Part shown: positions 1-7,345 of the stretch, one piece after another
Position numbering within the stretch: the stretch's first letter is position 1
How the letters are laid out: each line of letters starts with the position of its first letter
Source of the DNA: a virus
Virus record (IMG/VR): IMGVR_UViG_3300037010_001227
Span: 124,001-188,000 of that record
DNA length: 64,000 bases
Direction: 5' to 3' (one strand)
Made by a program: the position numbers and the translations under genes
Notes under the pieces: generated by a model
Seen by the model: the letters and a program-made list of their open reading frames with translations, nothing else
Told to the model about the DNA's origin: nothing
Databases searched by the model: none

Positions 1-78
1 TTGATCCTTGTAGTGAGAGAGTGTGGGAACACAACAAGACAGTGGTTATTTAAATAGAATTGCAGCATCTTCTATAAG
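1..78 (+). other. Window edge, possible 3' end of an upstream gene
   Basis: Two frames are open from the left edge, ending at TAG 55-57 and TAA 49-51. Either could be the tail of a gene that starts outside the window. The rest holds no visible signal. Confidence 0.25.
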
Positions 79-180
79 ATGTATGAATGCAAAACAATGT
101 TAAACACTTTCTATAACTACGCCAGGAAAGTGTTAGGAAGTATATTTGGCGTAGATAAACAATCATTCTATAGGTGTTCT

Positions 181-363
181 ATGAATTGCAGTAATTGTGG
201 TTCTGAACTGATTTATAACGCTGGTTACGCATGGAATAGTAAGAAACTCTGTGAGGCTTGTTTTCACAATGAGTATTCGAGTGTGATTTCCCTTAAATTT
301 AAAAGTAACCAGTGCCAGGATACATCCGACACGCTTGTACTGCAATCTGAGACTAGGAGATAA
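181..363 (+). CDS. Small zinc-ribbon protein
   Basis: This 60-residue protein of unknown function has two zinc-knuckle pairs, CSNC near residue 3 and CEAC near residue 26, the spacing of a single zinc ribbon. I chose the ATG at 181 because AGGTG lies just upstream and the ribbon then sits at the N-terminus. An in-frame ATG at 79 would add 34 residues but has a poor ribosome binding site. It is the first of many miniature Cys-rich proteins in the window. Confidence 0.6.
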   Translation: MNCSNCGSELIYNAGYAWNSKKLCEACFHNEYSSVISLKFKSNQCQDTSDTLVLQSETRR

Positions 364-397
364 CCTAGTGTGATTGGAAGTTTTGAAACGGAGAATT

Positions 398-487
398 ATG
401 CGAGCGACAATCACACATGCAGAGACTAACTGTAATCTGCGCTTGGTTGAAGTAAGAGTAAATGGGTTTCTACAGGAGAATAACTAA
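398..487 (+). CDS. 29-residue protein coupled to the next gene
   Basis: This very short ORF has a GGAG 5-6 bases before its ATG. Its stop overlaps the next start as TAATG, and it contains the next gene's AGGAG site. This is translational-coupling architecture, so I think it is real. The product matches no family I know. Confidence 0.45.
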   Translation: MRATITHAETNCNLRLVEVRVNGFLQENN

Positions 488-696
488 TGCCAAGAGGAAA
501 CGAAAAGTTTAAACCCGTCTTAAAGTTTGCACTGGTTGTTGATCCTGACGGGAAAGAACCAGATATTGAAGTTTTTGATACCCTTAAAGAACGCTGTGCG
601 TATGTTAATGTATTGAGGTCAATTGATACTCCATATATATTGTTTCCATCTCCTGCTGTTAGTTTTGAGATGGCTAATTATGAAGAGTTAGCTTAG
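487..696 (+). CDS. Hypothetical protein, 69 aa
   Basis: Function unknown. The start has AGGAG at good spacing and overlaps the previous stop. The protein has a basic N-terminus and then an acidic, hydrophobic body with no Cys motifs or membrane segment. It is followed by a non-coding gap with a hairpin. Confidence 0.6.
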   Translation: MPRGNEKFKPVLKFALVVDPDGKEPDIEVFDTLKERCAYVNVLRSIDTPYILFPSPAVSFEMANYEELA

Positions 697-704
697 TTCT
701 TTAG

Positions 705-729
705 CATCCAGATTCTTAATATCTGGATG
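705..729 (+). other. Intercistronic hairpin
   Basis: A perfect 9-bp stem, CATCCAGAT with ATCTGGATG, has a 7-base loop and no T tract. It lies in the 168-base gap between genes (697-864) and is more likely an RNA stability or processing element than a terminator. The rest of the gap holds nothing convincing. Confidence 0.5.
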
Positions 730-864
730 ATAAATAACTAACACAAAGAAGGTAAGCTAGTTAAATTAGCAAAAAGCAAAGAATAGAACCATCAACAGAA
801 GTATTAGTTCTGAGATGGATTGGTTAGAGGATAATTACTACCCACCCACCATACGGAGGATAGA

Positions 865-1221
865 ATGCTCTATCTAGTAACAATTCCTATTCCTAATTCC
901 TACGGGGATGGAGTTTTCGAGCAACCTTATTATTTCAGTGCTGACAAGTTTCCTTCTTGGGAGACAATCAAAACTGAAATTAAGAAGCTACATGAACGGG
1001 ATCTTAATTATCCTGAATATCGTGGTTGTCACGATCATGCACTATACACACTGAAAATGGCAGAAATGAAAAAGATTGAATTGCCGAGATTATGGGGCAA
1101 TCTCTGTCAATCTGCGGTTCCTTACGAACATGCGTGTGGTCATAGTTTTATTTCTGCAAGATCTATTCGACCTATTGTGGTCGAAGAACCTGTTGCAGAG
1201 ATGCAAATGTATTCTGTGTAA
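865..1221 (+). CDS. Hypothetical protein, 118 aa
   Basis: A CGGAGG site 7 bases upstream supports the ATG. The soluble protein is rich in His, Tyr and Pro, with a cluster GCHDHA near residues 53-58 and EHACGH near 88-93. These could bind metal, but I recognise no family. Confidence 0.65.
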   Translation: MLYLVTIPIPNSYGDGVFEQPYYFSADKFPSWETIKTEIKKLHERDLNYPEYRGCHDHALYTLKMAEMKKIELPRLWGNLCQSAVPYEHACGHSFISARSIRPIVVEEPVAEMQMYSV

Positions 1222-1269
1222 ACAGGATATTCCACATAGTAGTTGTGATAACAACTGATACAGATTATT

Positions 1270-1297
1270 CAGCACATTCTCTTAGGATGATGTGCTG
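1270..1297 (+). other. Intercistronic hairpin
   Basis: An 8-bp stem, CAGCACAT with ATGTGCTG, lies between genes about 20 bases before the next ribosome binding site. It has no T tract. Confidence 0.4.
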
Positions 1298-1318
1298 TAT
1301 TAATTTGTAGGAGGATGT

Positions 1319-1465
1319 ATGGACGTTCTCGTTATCTACCGTATATTGACTGACTTTAGGCAACTACAATTAGACATTCTGGAGGTAGAAGTAACAGATG
1401 TTAAAGCTGAATTTAATGAAAGAAAAGAACAGTTAAAGAAACGGCATCCACAACAAGAAGAATAG
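1319..1465 (+). CDS. 48-residue hypothetical protein
   Basis: TAGGAGGA precedes the ATG by 4-8 bases. The product is predicted helical, with a hydrophobic N-terminal half and a highly charged C-terminal half (ERKEQLKKRH). Function unknown. Confidence 0.55.
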   Translation: MDVLVIYRILTDFRQLQLDILEVEVTDVKAEFNERKEQLKKRHPQQEE

Positions 1466-1474
1466 GAGGCAGTT

Positions 1475-1738
1475 ATGAAACTGCATATCTATCAAATCGA
1501 CAAGAAAGAATACACCAGAGATTTAGTTGCACTTCTTACAGTATCCTTGAGGATCATGTTTAATGATTCTCTTGAACTGGAAGAAGTAACTAAGACTTGC
1601 ATTACCGCTACAATCAAACACCTTGGTTTTCAAGAAGAGGATGAGTATTATCTTACTGAGATGTTAAGCAATGTAACTGGAACTGATAACCTGACATTGA
1701 TCTTAACAGAACAGACTGAGGAACAACATGTGGCATAG
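1475..1738 (+). CDS. Hypothetical protein, 87 aa
   Basis: It starts after TAGGAGGCAGTT, 10 bases past the previous stop, so the two genes are probably one transcription unit. The acidic soluble protein has no motif I recognise. Its 3' end overlaps the next small gene by 11 bases. Confidence 0.65.
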   Translation: MKLHIYQIDKKEYTRDLVALLTVSLRIMFNDSLELEEVTKTCITATIKHLGFQEEDEYYLTEMLSNVTGTDNLTLILTEQTEEQHVA

Positions 1739-1859
1739 AAACCCAAATGTTTATAGAAAGGAACCTTATTGGTATTGTAATCCTACCTTTAGAGTATCCT
1801 TTCTACTCTCTACACTAAGCATATTAACGTTCTTTGGAATGTATTTATTACTGCGGTAA
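1728..1859 (+). CDS. Small single-pass membrane protein
   Basis: A 43-residue ORF overlaps the end of the previous gene. The first 22 residues are polar and aromatic; about 20 hydrophobic residues (FLLSTLSILTFFGMYLLL) end the protein. It ends just before tRNA-Lys. Function unknown. Confidence 0.45.
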   Translation: MWHRNPNVYRKEPYWYCNPTFRVSFLLSTLSILTFFGMYLLLR

Positions 1860-1864
1860 CCAAT

Positions 1865-1941
1865 GGACCCTTAGCTCAGTTGGTTAGAGCATTTCCCTTT
1901 TAAGGAAGTGGTCATCGGTTCAAATCCGATAGGGTCCACCA
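1865..1941 (+). tRNA. tRNA-Lys (anticodon UUU)
   Basis: The gene folds as a full cloverleaf: 7-bp acceptor GGACCCT with AGGGTCC, D arm GCTC/GAGC, anticodon loop CTTTTAA on a 5-bp stem, T loop TTCAAAT, and an encoded CCA. It reads AAA and AAG, fitting an AT-rich phage. Confidence 0.95.
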
Positions 1942-1964
1942 ACTCTTTCTTTCAGGAGGATGTT

Positions 1965-2327
1965 ATGAAACGTCTACTTGGACACGAAACACGAGAAACT
2001 GCATACGTGGTAGATGATTACCCGTATGGTTTCAGGCTTCGTTGTAAGATTCGTTACTGGATCGAGCATCGAAAGGGATTTGGTTTCAGATTTTGTAGTC
2101 AGACTACAAATCCTAAGAAGTCGGGAGAAGTGTGGAACAAAGAAAAATGTGGAACATATAGTGATGGTATTCATCTGATGTATTTGGATGATGAAAATCA
2201 TGTTGTGTACGATTGTTGTTCCTGGTATTTTAAGAACTATTGTCAGAGTTTCTTGGATAAATACAAAGAGATCCTCACACCAGCAGAAATCATTCTGTTA
2301 GAAGCATTCATTTCACGTTGTGAGTAG
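1965..2327 (+). CDS. Hypothetical protein, 120 aa
   Basis: It begins 24 bases after tRNA-Lys. AGGAGGATGTT before the ATG fixes the start; a longer frame would run into the tRNA. The protein is rich in aromatic residues, Arg and Cys (DCCSWYFKNYC around residue 83). Function unknown. Confidence 0.65.
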   Translation: MKRLLGHETRETAYVVDDYPYGFRLRCKIRYWIEHRKGFGFRFCSQTTNPKKSGEVWNKEKCGTYSDGIHLMYLDDENHVVYDCCSWYFKNYCQSFLDKYKEILTPAEIILLEAFISRCE

Positions 2328-2338
2328 GATACACTTCT

Positions 2339-2393
2339 AATCTGTTGAAGGATGGACTACAAGTAAGTTTTGTAGTCCATCATTGAATAGATT
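2339..2393 (+). repeat. Structured intergenic repeat, copy 1
   Basis: The left flank AATCTGTTGAAG and right flank ATTGAATAGATT enclose a perfect hairpin (GATGGACTACAA with TTGTAGTCCATC). The same flanks recur at 9209 and 10057 with different hairpins. The flank ends AATCT and AGATT can pair as an outer stem. Confidence 0.75.
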
Positions 2394-2408
2394 TAAAGGA
2401 GAGAAATC

Positions 2409-2549
2409 ATGACTTGTGCTGGATGCAAGAAACCTATTACCGATACTAGGTACTCTGGTGAATACAAGGGTAAATCATACTGTAAAGCTTGCAATAAGAA
2501 GTTAGCAAGTAATCTGGTTAATAAATTAGCAACACTTAAGAAAAAATAA
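2409..2549 (+). CDS. 46-residue zinc-ribbon protein
   Basis: AAGGAGAGAA lies before the ATG. The protein has CAGC at residues 3-6 and CKAC at 25-28, a LIM or zinc-ribbon-like four-Cys site, followed by a Lys-rich tail. It is probably a small nucleic-acid or protein adaptor; no partner is evident. Confidence 0.65.
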   Translation: MTCAGCKKPITDTRYSGEYKGKSYCKACNKKLASNLVNKLATLKKK

Positions 2550-2565
2550 TTCCTATGGAGGAAGT

Positions 2566-2796
2566 ATGTTTCTGTCGCAAGATGAAATCAAACAGAAGAT
2601 TGTTGATATGATTCAACAATTCAACGAAGAAACCTCCGAGGAGGGTTTACTACGATTCTACAACGAGCATGTAATAGAAGGGACAGAAGAACCTTTGAGT
2701 AGTGAGGAGTTTCAAGACTACCTTATTGCTCTTTACATTGACAACAGAATAACCTGGAACAAATATGGATTATTGACAGTTGTAACAAGTATTTAG
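2566..2796 (+). CDS. Hypothetical protein, 76 aa
   Basis: It starts after TGGAGGAAGT. The protein is acidic and helical in its first half (EEIKQKIVDMI-like pattern). It lies 17 bases downstream of the zinc-ribbon gene. No known family. Confidence 0.65.
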   Translation: MFLSQDEIKQKIVDMIQQFNEETSEEGLLRFYNEHVIEGTEEPLSSEEFQDYLIALYIDNRITWNKYGLLTVVTSI

Positions 2797-2805
2797 TATC
2801 TAATC

Positions 2806-2827
2806 CAGGTAATAATGGTATTACCTG
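2806..2827 (+). other. Intercistronic hairpin before a ribosome binding site
   Basis: An 8-bp stem, CAGGTAAT with ATTACCTG, and a 6-base loop end 6 bases before the CTGGAG site of the next gene. It could modulate access to that site or stabilise the RNA. Confidence 0.45.
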
Positions 2828-2843
2828 TCTCTGGAGAAACAAA

Positions 2844-3212
2844 ATGAAAAATGTTACTATTGATTTTTCAATCAGGAATTGCATTATTGAAATACTTCGT
2901 GGTCTTCAGATGCCAACGAATTACAGAGTGCTTTTGGAGTCTTCAGCAAAACATAATGAAGTAGCCATTGTGTTTGAACGCAAGACAGGATTCTATTTCA
3001 AGTTCAATGGAAAGAAATACTATATTCCCTTTGCATCTTGGTGGGTTCCTGAAAGAACCATTACAGAATACTGTTATGAAGATTTGCTTGAAAAGATTTG
3101 TAAATATCCAATGCTATTGGAAACAACGGTAGTAATTGAAAACAACAAAGTTTTACCATTCCGGTATTCTACTGTTGTTGTTAAGCAAGAAGATAAAGCT
3201 GTTGAAGCTTGA
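2844..3212 (+). CDS. Hypothetical protein, 122 aa
   Basis: The CTGGAG site is 7 bases before the ATG. The soluble protein has a Phe/Tyr-rich central strand region (TGFYFKFNGKKYYIPFASWW around residues 49-68) suggesting a compact beta fold. No recognised family. Confidence 0.65.
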   Translation: MKNVTIDFSIRNCIIEILRGLQMPTNYRVLLESSAKHNEVAIVFERKTGFYFKFNGKKYYIPFASWWVPERTITEYCYEDLLEKICKYPMLLETTVVIENNKVLPFRYSTVVVKQEDKAVEA

Positions 3213-3222
3213 TCTCTTTATC

Positions 3223-3245
3223 GACTGGCTCTAAAACAGCCAGTC
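3223..3245 (+). other. Intercistronic hairpin
   Basis: An 8-bp stem, GACTGGCT with AGCCAGTC, is flanked by CTCTTTATC and TATTAAGGAGA, and ends next to the AAGGAG of the following start-less gene. The flanks resemble those at 5199 and 10933. Confidence 0.45.
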
Positions 3246-3260
3246 TATTAAGGAGATTCC

Positions 3261-3560
3261 TTATATAAGCAGTATAAAATAGAAACAAAAGAAAAAGAAA
3301 TTGAAGTATTAGATACTATTACTTGTGATAACTGTAAGAAAATCTTTCATAAAGAAGAAGATGTCTGGGAATATCAAGAAATGCTACATTGGGAAATGAG
3401 AGCAGGATATGGTGCTAAAGTATACAATGATGGAGATGAATTATCTCTTGATCTATGCCAGCACTGTGTTAAGACATTACTTGGTAATATAGTAGTAAAT
3501 CATGGTAATGCTTACTTCCCAGATAGTGATGAAGAAGCTAAACATTTTCAAGAGTATTGA
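3261..3560 (+). CDS. Zinc-ribbon protein with no canonical start codon
   Basis: The frame is open from 3252 to TGA 3558 and clearly coding: it has CDNC and CQHC pairs bracketing a 46-residue insert. It has no ATG, GTG or TTG until far inside. AAGGAG at 3250-3255 points to codon TTA 3261, where TTG would be expected (one G to A change). Either the start is lost and this is a recent pseudogene, or a non-standard start is used. Confidence 0.55.
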   Translation, partial: LYKQYKIETKEKEIEVLDTITCDNCKKIFHKEEDVWEYQEMLHWEMRAGYGAKVYNDGDELSLDLCQHCVKTLLGNIVVNHGNAYFPDSDEEAKHFQEY

Positions 3561-3597
3561 AATAGATTAACAAGAACACGTAATAGGAATCACGAAA

Positions 3598-4074
3598 TTG
3601 GTTAGAACTCGACCCTTCGATATTAATAAACTTAAAGTTCATCATACAGCTAAGTTTCATCGGCTGAAACAAAAGCAAAGAAACATTAGGTTTAATGTGT
3701 GGAAACGAAAGTTGTTTCGTGATTGGCAGAAAGAACATCAAGGTAAATTACCTGATCTATCAGTAATTCCAGACAACTGTGATTACTGTTACACTTGCAC
3801 TGATGAAGTTGATAGAGTAATTGATTTTGAAGGAATACCATATACCTTGTATAAATACAAGATGTGTGATTATTACTATAAGATTGAAATACCAGAAGCT
3901 GAACGTGAAAGTCATGATGGAATAGTTGCTTGTGGACAAACTTACATCGGTGGTTGTCATCTACTAAAGAAAACAGATGATGATTTCAAAGGATGGGGTT
4001 TGTTGTGGGATGGATGTAAAGAATGCTCTCTTAAAATGCACAAAGATGTCTCTGGAGAATACGATGAGAGATGA
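3598..4074 (+). CDS. Hypothetical Cys-rich protein, 158 aa
   Basis: I use TTG 3598 with AGGAA upstream. The first 45 residues are strongly basic and helical (HRLKQKQRNIRFNVWKRKLF). The rest has scattered CxxC pairs (CDYCYTC near 61-67, CKEC near 144), probably for zinc. A nucleic-acid-binding role is an inference. Its 3' end overlaps the next gene. Confidence 0.6.
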   Translation: MVRTRPFDINKLKVHHTAKFHRLKQKQRNIRFNVWKRKLFRDWQKEHQGKLPDLSVIPDNCDYCYTCTDEVDRVIDFEGIPYTLYKYKMCDYYYKIEIPEAERESHDGIVACGQTYIGGCHLLKKTDDDFKGWGLLWDGCKECSLKMHKDVSGEYDER

Positions 4075-4225
4075 AAACACTTTGATTGATTCTGGATATG
4101 GTTATGGTTATTGTCCAGAATGTCATGCTCCTGGAATTAAAAGAGAACGAAAACCTGATGGAAATGATATGTGTGTAAATTGGCATGTGTATCCTTCAAC
4201 AACGGCTCTAAAGGAGTCCAAATGA
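4064..4225 (+). CDS. 53-residue zinc-binding protein
   Basis: The ATG at 4064 lies 7 bases after TGGAG and overlaps the previous gene by 11 bases; a longer frame upstream is a shadow of that gene. YCPECHAPG (residues 16-24) with a later DMC and NWH resembles small zinc-finger proteins common in phages. Function unknown. Confidence 0.6.
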   Translation: MRDENTLIDSGYGYGYCPECHAPGIKRERKPDGNDMCVNWHVYPSTTALKESK

Positions 4226-4557
4226 CAGACCCAATAAATCTTCACCTTGCATTAACTGCTTGTTTCTGTTCTATCAAGCAGATTTTGAGTTATAACACTG
4301 ATGACATTGTGAGTAATGCTACCAGTGAGAAGTTTGATTCAGACACAAGAAAGGCTATCTCTTATATAAGAGATAAAACTTCTTCGATTGAATATATTTC
4401 TAGAGAAACTGTAGTTTTCTTACTCAGAAAATATTACAGAGAAGAACATAACAGTGAAGGTGAAAACTTCGCAAAAGTCTTTGATTGCATGTTTACAAAG
4501 CTTAGTGTGGATACTTTTTACTGGGGATGTGTAGAATTAAGTAGTGAAGCTCAATAG
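4222..4557 (+). CDS. Hypothetical protein, 111 aa
   Basis: AAGGAG at 4211-4216 fixes the ATG at 4222, overlapping the previous stop by 4 bases. The helical soluble protein has no known family. Its stop TAG 4555-4557 lies inside the 5' part of tRNA-Ile, an unusual 10-base overlap of CDS and tRNA. Confidence 0.65.
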   Translation: MTDPINLHLALTACFCSIKQILSYNTDDIVSNATSEKFDSDTRKAISYIRDKTSSIEYISRETVVFLLRKYYREEHNSEGENFAKVFDCMFTKLSVDTFYWGCVELSSEAQ

Positions 4558-4623
4558 CTCAGTTGGTAGAGCAAGGCACTTATAACGCCTAGGTCGATGG
4601 TTCAATCCCATCTTGAGCTACCA
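4548..4623 (+). tRNA. tRNA-Ile (anticodon UAU)
   Basis: Acceptor AGCTCAA pairs with TTGAGCT; there is a D arm GCTC/GAGC, anticodon loop CTTATAA, T loop TTCAATC, and an encoded CCA. The anticodon stem has one A-C mismatch next to the loop. It reads the AUA codon, rare in many hosts. The 5' end overlaps the preceding CDS. Confidence 0.9.
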
Positions 4624-4671
4624 GAGTAATCTCCTAATAGTAGTAGAAAAGTTACACTTCCTGGAGGAGTC

Positions 4672-4956
4672 ATGTCTAAGGTAGTTAATATCTCAGTTGA
4701 CTATATTAAGCTCAACATTAAAGTTGGCTTTGAGATTACCTCGGACGATCAAATCAAGTTGGCAGTTGTTTCCCCAGTTAAACATTGTTGTAGTAGAAAG
4801 TTAACATCTTTAATGGATGTGGCTAAACATCTCCATTTAGAAGAGAAAGATCACCCAACGTTTATCAGTTTGTTTGATTCTGATAGATCAGAAGGAACAC
4901 ATTTCGTAGTTAAAGCACCTCGAATTGAATGTGACTATAATCATATGGGGAGTTAA
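4672..4956 (+). CDS. Hypothetical protein, 94 aa
   Basis: CTGGAGGA precedes the ATG. The soluble mixed alpha/beta protein has no motif I recognise. It is followed at once by the next ORF. Confidence 0.65.
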   Translation: MSKVVNISVDYIKLNIKVGFEITSDDQIKLAVVSPVKHCCSRKLTSLMDVAKHLHLEEKDHPTFISLFDSDRSEGTHFVVKAPRIECDYNHMGS

Positions 4957-4957
4957 G

Positions 4958-5188
4958 ATGATGGAACCAGAAGAATATAAAGATAGTAGATGCACAACAA
5001 TTGAAATTACTTCTGTCCAATACAGTGATTTCATGGTTGATTATTACAAAAAGAAAAAAGAGTATCCAACTTATAGAGTTGGACAACATTTCTGTAACAT
5101 GTTCCATATGCATAATCCTGAACTGTTTTATAAACGTGACTTTCAGGATTGTTTAAAATATATCCTAGAGAACTATGTTGTTGATTAG
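4958..5188 (+). CDS. Hypothetical protein, 76 aa
   Basis: GGGGAG 7 bases upstream marks the ATG at 4958, one base after the previous stop; a longer frame would start inside the previous gene. The protein is Tyr- and Lys-rich and acidic at the N-terminus. Unknown. Confidence 0.6.
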   Translation: MMEPEEYKDSRCTTIEITSVQYSDFMVDYYKKKKEYPTYRVGQHFCNMFHMHNPELFYKRDFQDCLKYILENYVVD

Positions 5189-5198
5189 TTTCTTTATG

Positions 5199-5229
5199 GC
5201 AACGATTACACACTTAGTCTAACCGTTGC
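5199..5229 (+). other. Intercistronic hairpin, TGCAATAAG type
   Basis: A 6-bp stem, GCAACG with CGTTGC, is flanked by TCTTTATG and AATAAG. The downstream TGCAATAAG is shared with the hairpin at 10933. Confidence 0.4.
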
Positions 5230-5274
5230 AATAAGCAAACTGAATTAACTTTATACTTTAGAAAGGTTATTCTA

Positions 5275-5433
5275 ATGGCTACGGCCCAAAAATTCATTGA
5301 TCGTAATTTCTCTTTGTCTGAACATGATGATTTTCAGGTAAACATCCTACCCTTAGTTAATGATGGTAATGAACCTGTAGAATTGTTAGATGAAGATCAA
5401 AATTTAATCGGATGGGTATTGAAAAGGCTATAA
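5275..5433 (+). CDS. 52-residue hypothetical protein
   Basis: GAAAGG precedes the ATG. The small acidic protein reads like a single beta-rich domain (PVELLDEDQNLIGWVLKRL at the end). No family recognised. It is 13 bases before the next gene, which carries CTGGAGGG. Confidence 0.55.
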   Translation: MATAQKFIDRNFSLSEHDDFQVNILPLVNDGNEPVELLDEDQNLIGWVLKRL

Positions 5434-5446
5434 CCTGGAGGGTTAT

Positions 5447-5725
5447 ATGAATTTCTATGTGGTATCGTTAGTCAATGGAGAGTCTGGTTCGGAAATATTA
5501 GGGACCACAACAGATTCTTTAGATGATGCAGAAAGTGTTGCTATTGACTTTTTGTCTGAATACTTGATTGAAGGTGATACAATCAAGAAAATAAAAAGAG
5601 ATTCAGACTTTTCTTCAGACTCAGATATAGAACAGATTTATACAATTCAACATTATGATTTCACATACCATTTTATGGAAGTAAGAGTATTAAAAAGAAA
5701 TCATAATAAAAATCTTTACAGTTGA
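5447..5725 (+). CDS. Hypothetical protein, 92 aa
   Basis: CTGGAGGG precedes the ATG. The N-terminus (MNFYVVSLVNGESGSEILGT) looks like a short beta hairpin, followed by an acidic helix and strands. It resembles small phage proteins of unknown role. The next 133 bases (5726-5858) have no gene until the next ribosome site. Confidence 0.6.
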   Translation: MNFYVVSLVNGESGSEILGTTTDSLDDAESVAIDFLSEYLIEGDTIKKIKRDSDFSSDSDIEQIYTIQHYDFTYHFMEVRVLKRNHNKNLYS

Positions 5726-5858
5726 AAGTCTTTTCAATACAGATAATAACTGTAGTTGTTAGAACAAAAACATAATAGTTTCGATGTAGAACATAATCAA
5801 CTTTAATGATAACATCATTTAAATGACGGTGCTTTCAGTAGTCCTGAAAGGAGGGCAT

Positions 5859-6203
5859 ATGAATACCTTAGCAAGAGAGTTAGCTATGGCATTTCTAGAA
5901 AATAGGCCCTTGAAATTGAAGGATACAATTGTAACCATGACTGAATATGTTCTTGGTGGAACAACAATTGCTAAATGGGATAGTTCATCTCTATTGGTTA
6001 TTTTTCCACAAACAAATATTAAATTAGTTAAAGACCGAGTAAATCCTATCTTAGAAGGATACGGTTGTGGTATTTCAATCGAATCTTTCCAACAAAGACT
6101 ATACTTCGTAGACAACTCTGACAAACAAAGAAGTTTAAGAGAAGTCGAATTTGAAGTGTGGTATTTGATAAAAAAAGATGGATTTATCTTAAGAAACTAT
6201 TAA
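5859..6203 (+). CDS. Hypothetical protein, 114 aa
   Basis: AAAGGAGG lies 6-7 bases before the ATG at 5859; a longer frame from 5823 is less likely. The mixed alpha/beta protein has no catalytic motif visible. It ends 37 bases before tRNA-Leu. Confidence 0.65.
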   Translation: MNTLARELAMAFLENRPLKLKDTIVTMTEYVLGGTTIAKWDSSSLLVIFPQTNIKLVKDRVNPILEGYGCGISIESFQQRLYFVDNSDKQRSLREVEFEVWYLIKKDGFILRNY

Positions 6204-6240
6204 ATAGTCCGATATAAGTATATGAAGGTGTTTCAAACTA

Positions 6241-6327
6241 CCCAGCATGGCGTAATTGGTAGCCGCAGAAGTCTTAAAAACTTCTTCCTGTAAAGGAGTC
6301 CCGATTCGACTTCGGGTGCTGGGACCA
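6241..6327 (+). tRNA. tRNA-Leu (anticodon UAA)
   Basis: This is a class II tRNA: acceptor CCCAGCA with TGCTGGG, anticodon loop CTTAAAA on stem GAAGT/ACTTC, a long variable arm, T loop ATTCGAC, and an encoded CCA. It reads UUA. The minus-strand HNH gene ends 7 bases downstream. Confidence 0.92.
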
Positions 6328-6333
6328 GTAGAA

Positions 6334-7044
6334 TTAGGAGTGTCTTTTGATATGCTGTCTTATAGCATTATCAGACACTCCTAATTCTTTTCCTAGTTTA
6401 GTATAGCCAACAAGCTCTAAACGAGTTAATAATTCTGGTAGTGATGGCCAGGTAATTTTGGTTGCTATTAATTTACCAGCACATCGTTTACATCTAGTGG
6501 AGTTTCTAGCAATTTTAGTATTACAGTCCAAGCAATAGTTAATAATTGGCTCTTTTATTAGAGATGTTTTAACTTTAGCAAGATTTTTATTCTTCTTATT
6601 CTTACCACGATATGTATCTGTGAGAGCATGGCAATTAGGACACAGTAAAGTAAGATTGCTTAGAGCATTATTTAGATGGTTTCCATCTATATGTTCTAAC
6701 TCAAGAGGAATAGGATTATTTAACCACGTTGTTTGATTACAGTTATAACATTTGTAATCAAGCAAGTTTTCTTTTATTAATCGTAATTTTAGTTTGTGTG
6801 ATTGTATATAATGGTCATTAGATAAATATTCGTGAATATCGCGTTTCGGTTTAAATGTTTTTCCTTTATTAGAACCTTTTCCTAATAAATGTGTTGTATC
6901 TAATTGTAGTCGTGTAATAGCAGCGGCAAGGCAGTCGTAATTTCCTCCTGCTTGTGCCAATCCCAACTTACCTAATATCTCACGTTTAGATACAGATGTT
7001 TTGACAGCTTCGATAAGTTCTTGATCCGTATATCTTCGAGTCAT
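6334..7044 (-). CDS. HNH homing-type endonuclease, intact
   Basis: This 236-residue protein has an N-terminal helix-turn-helix-like region opening RRYTDQELIEAV, a zinc-stapled HNH core (CYNC at 99-102, LEHIDGNH around 116-123, LCPNCH at 134-139) and a C-terminal CLDC/CKRC zinc finger with a final recognition-helix motif. Such enzymes cut DNA and spread by repair. The ATG at 7044 has TGGAG on the minus strand. It is the only complete endonuclease of its kind here, convergent to tRNA-Leu and embedded between + strand genes. The other copies are broken. Confidence 0.9.
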   Translation of the reverse strand: MTRRYTDQELIEAVKTSVSKREILGKLGLAQAGGNYDCLAAAITRLQLDTTHLLGKGSNKGKTFKPKRDIHEYLSNDHYIQSHKLKLRLIKENLLDYKCYNCNQTTWLNNPIPLELEHIDGNHLNNALSNLTLLCPNCHALTDTYRGKNKKNKNLAKVKTSLIKEPIINYCLDCNTKIARNSTRCKRCAGKLIATKITWPSLPELLTRLELVGYTKLGKELGVSDNAIRQHIKRHS

Positions 7045-7117
7045 ATGCTCTCCATATAATTTAATTACGGTAAAGACTTTATCCAAACTGTCAGTATATT
7101 TACCGTAGGAGATTATC

Positions 7118-7258
7118 ATGACAACCTCAGAGTTAATCAAAATAATGAGGGAGTTAGATAGCTCTCATAACAAACTAAACAATCTGTTGGCTAATCTTAC
7201 TGTAGCAGCTATAACTAGAAGCTACGTAAATATTAAACTAAAAGCGCAAATGATTTGA
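7118..7258 (+). CDS. 46-residue hypothetical protein
   Basis: TAGGAG lies 6 bases before the ATG. The helical product has no Cys. It overlaps the non-coding leader of the divergent HNH gene. Function unknown. Confidence 0.5.
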   Translation: MTTSELIKIMRELDSSHNKLNNLLANLTVAAITRSYVNIKLKAQMI

Positions 7259-7345
7259 TTTTGGAGTAGATCATGCATGAATTATCCAGCTAATTCTTTT
7301 AATAGATAATGAACTGTATTAATTTATGTCACATTTGGAGGTTAC

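Noticed and set aside
815-877. 20-codon ORF MDWLEDNYY
   Set aside because: No ribosome site, and it overlaps the start of the next gene; too short to support.
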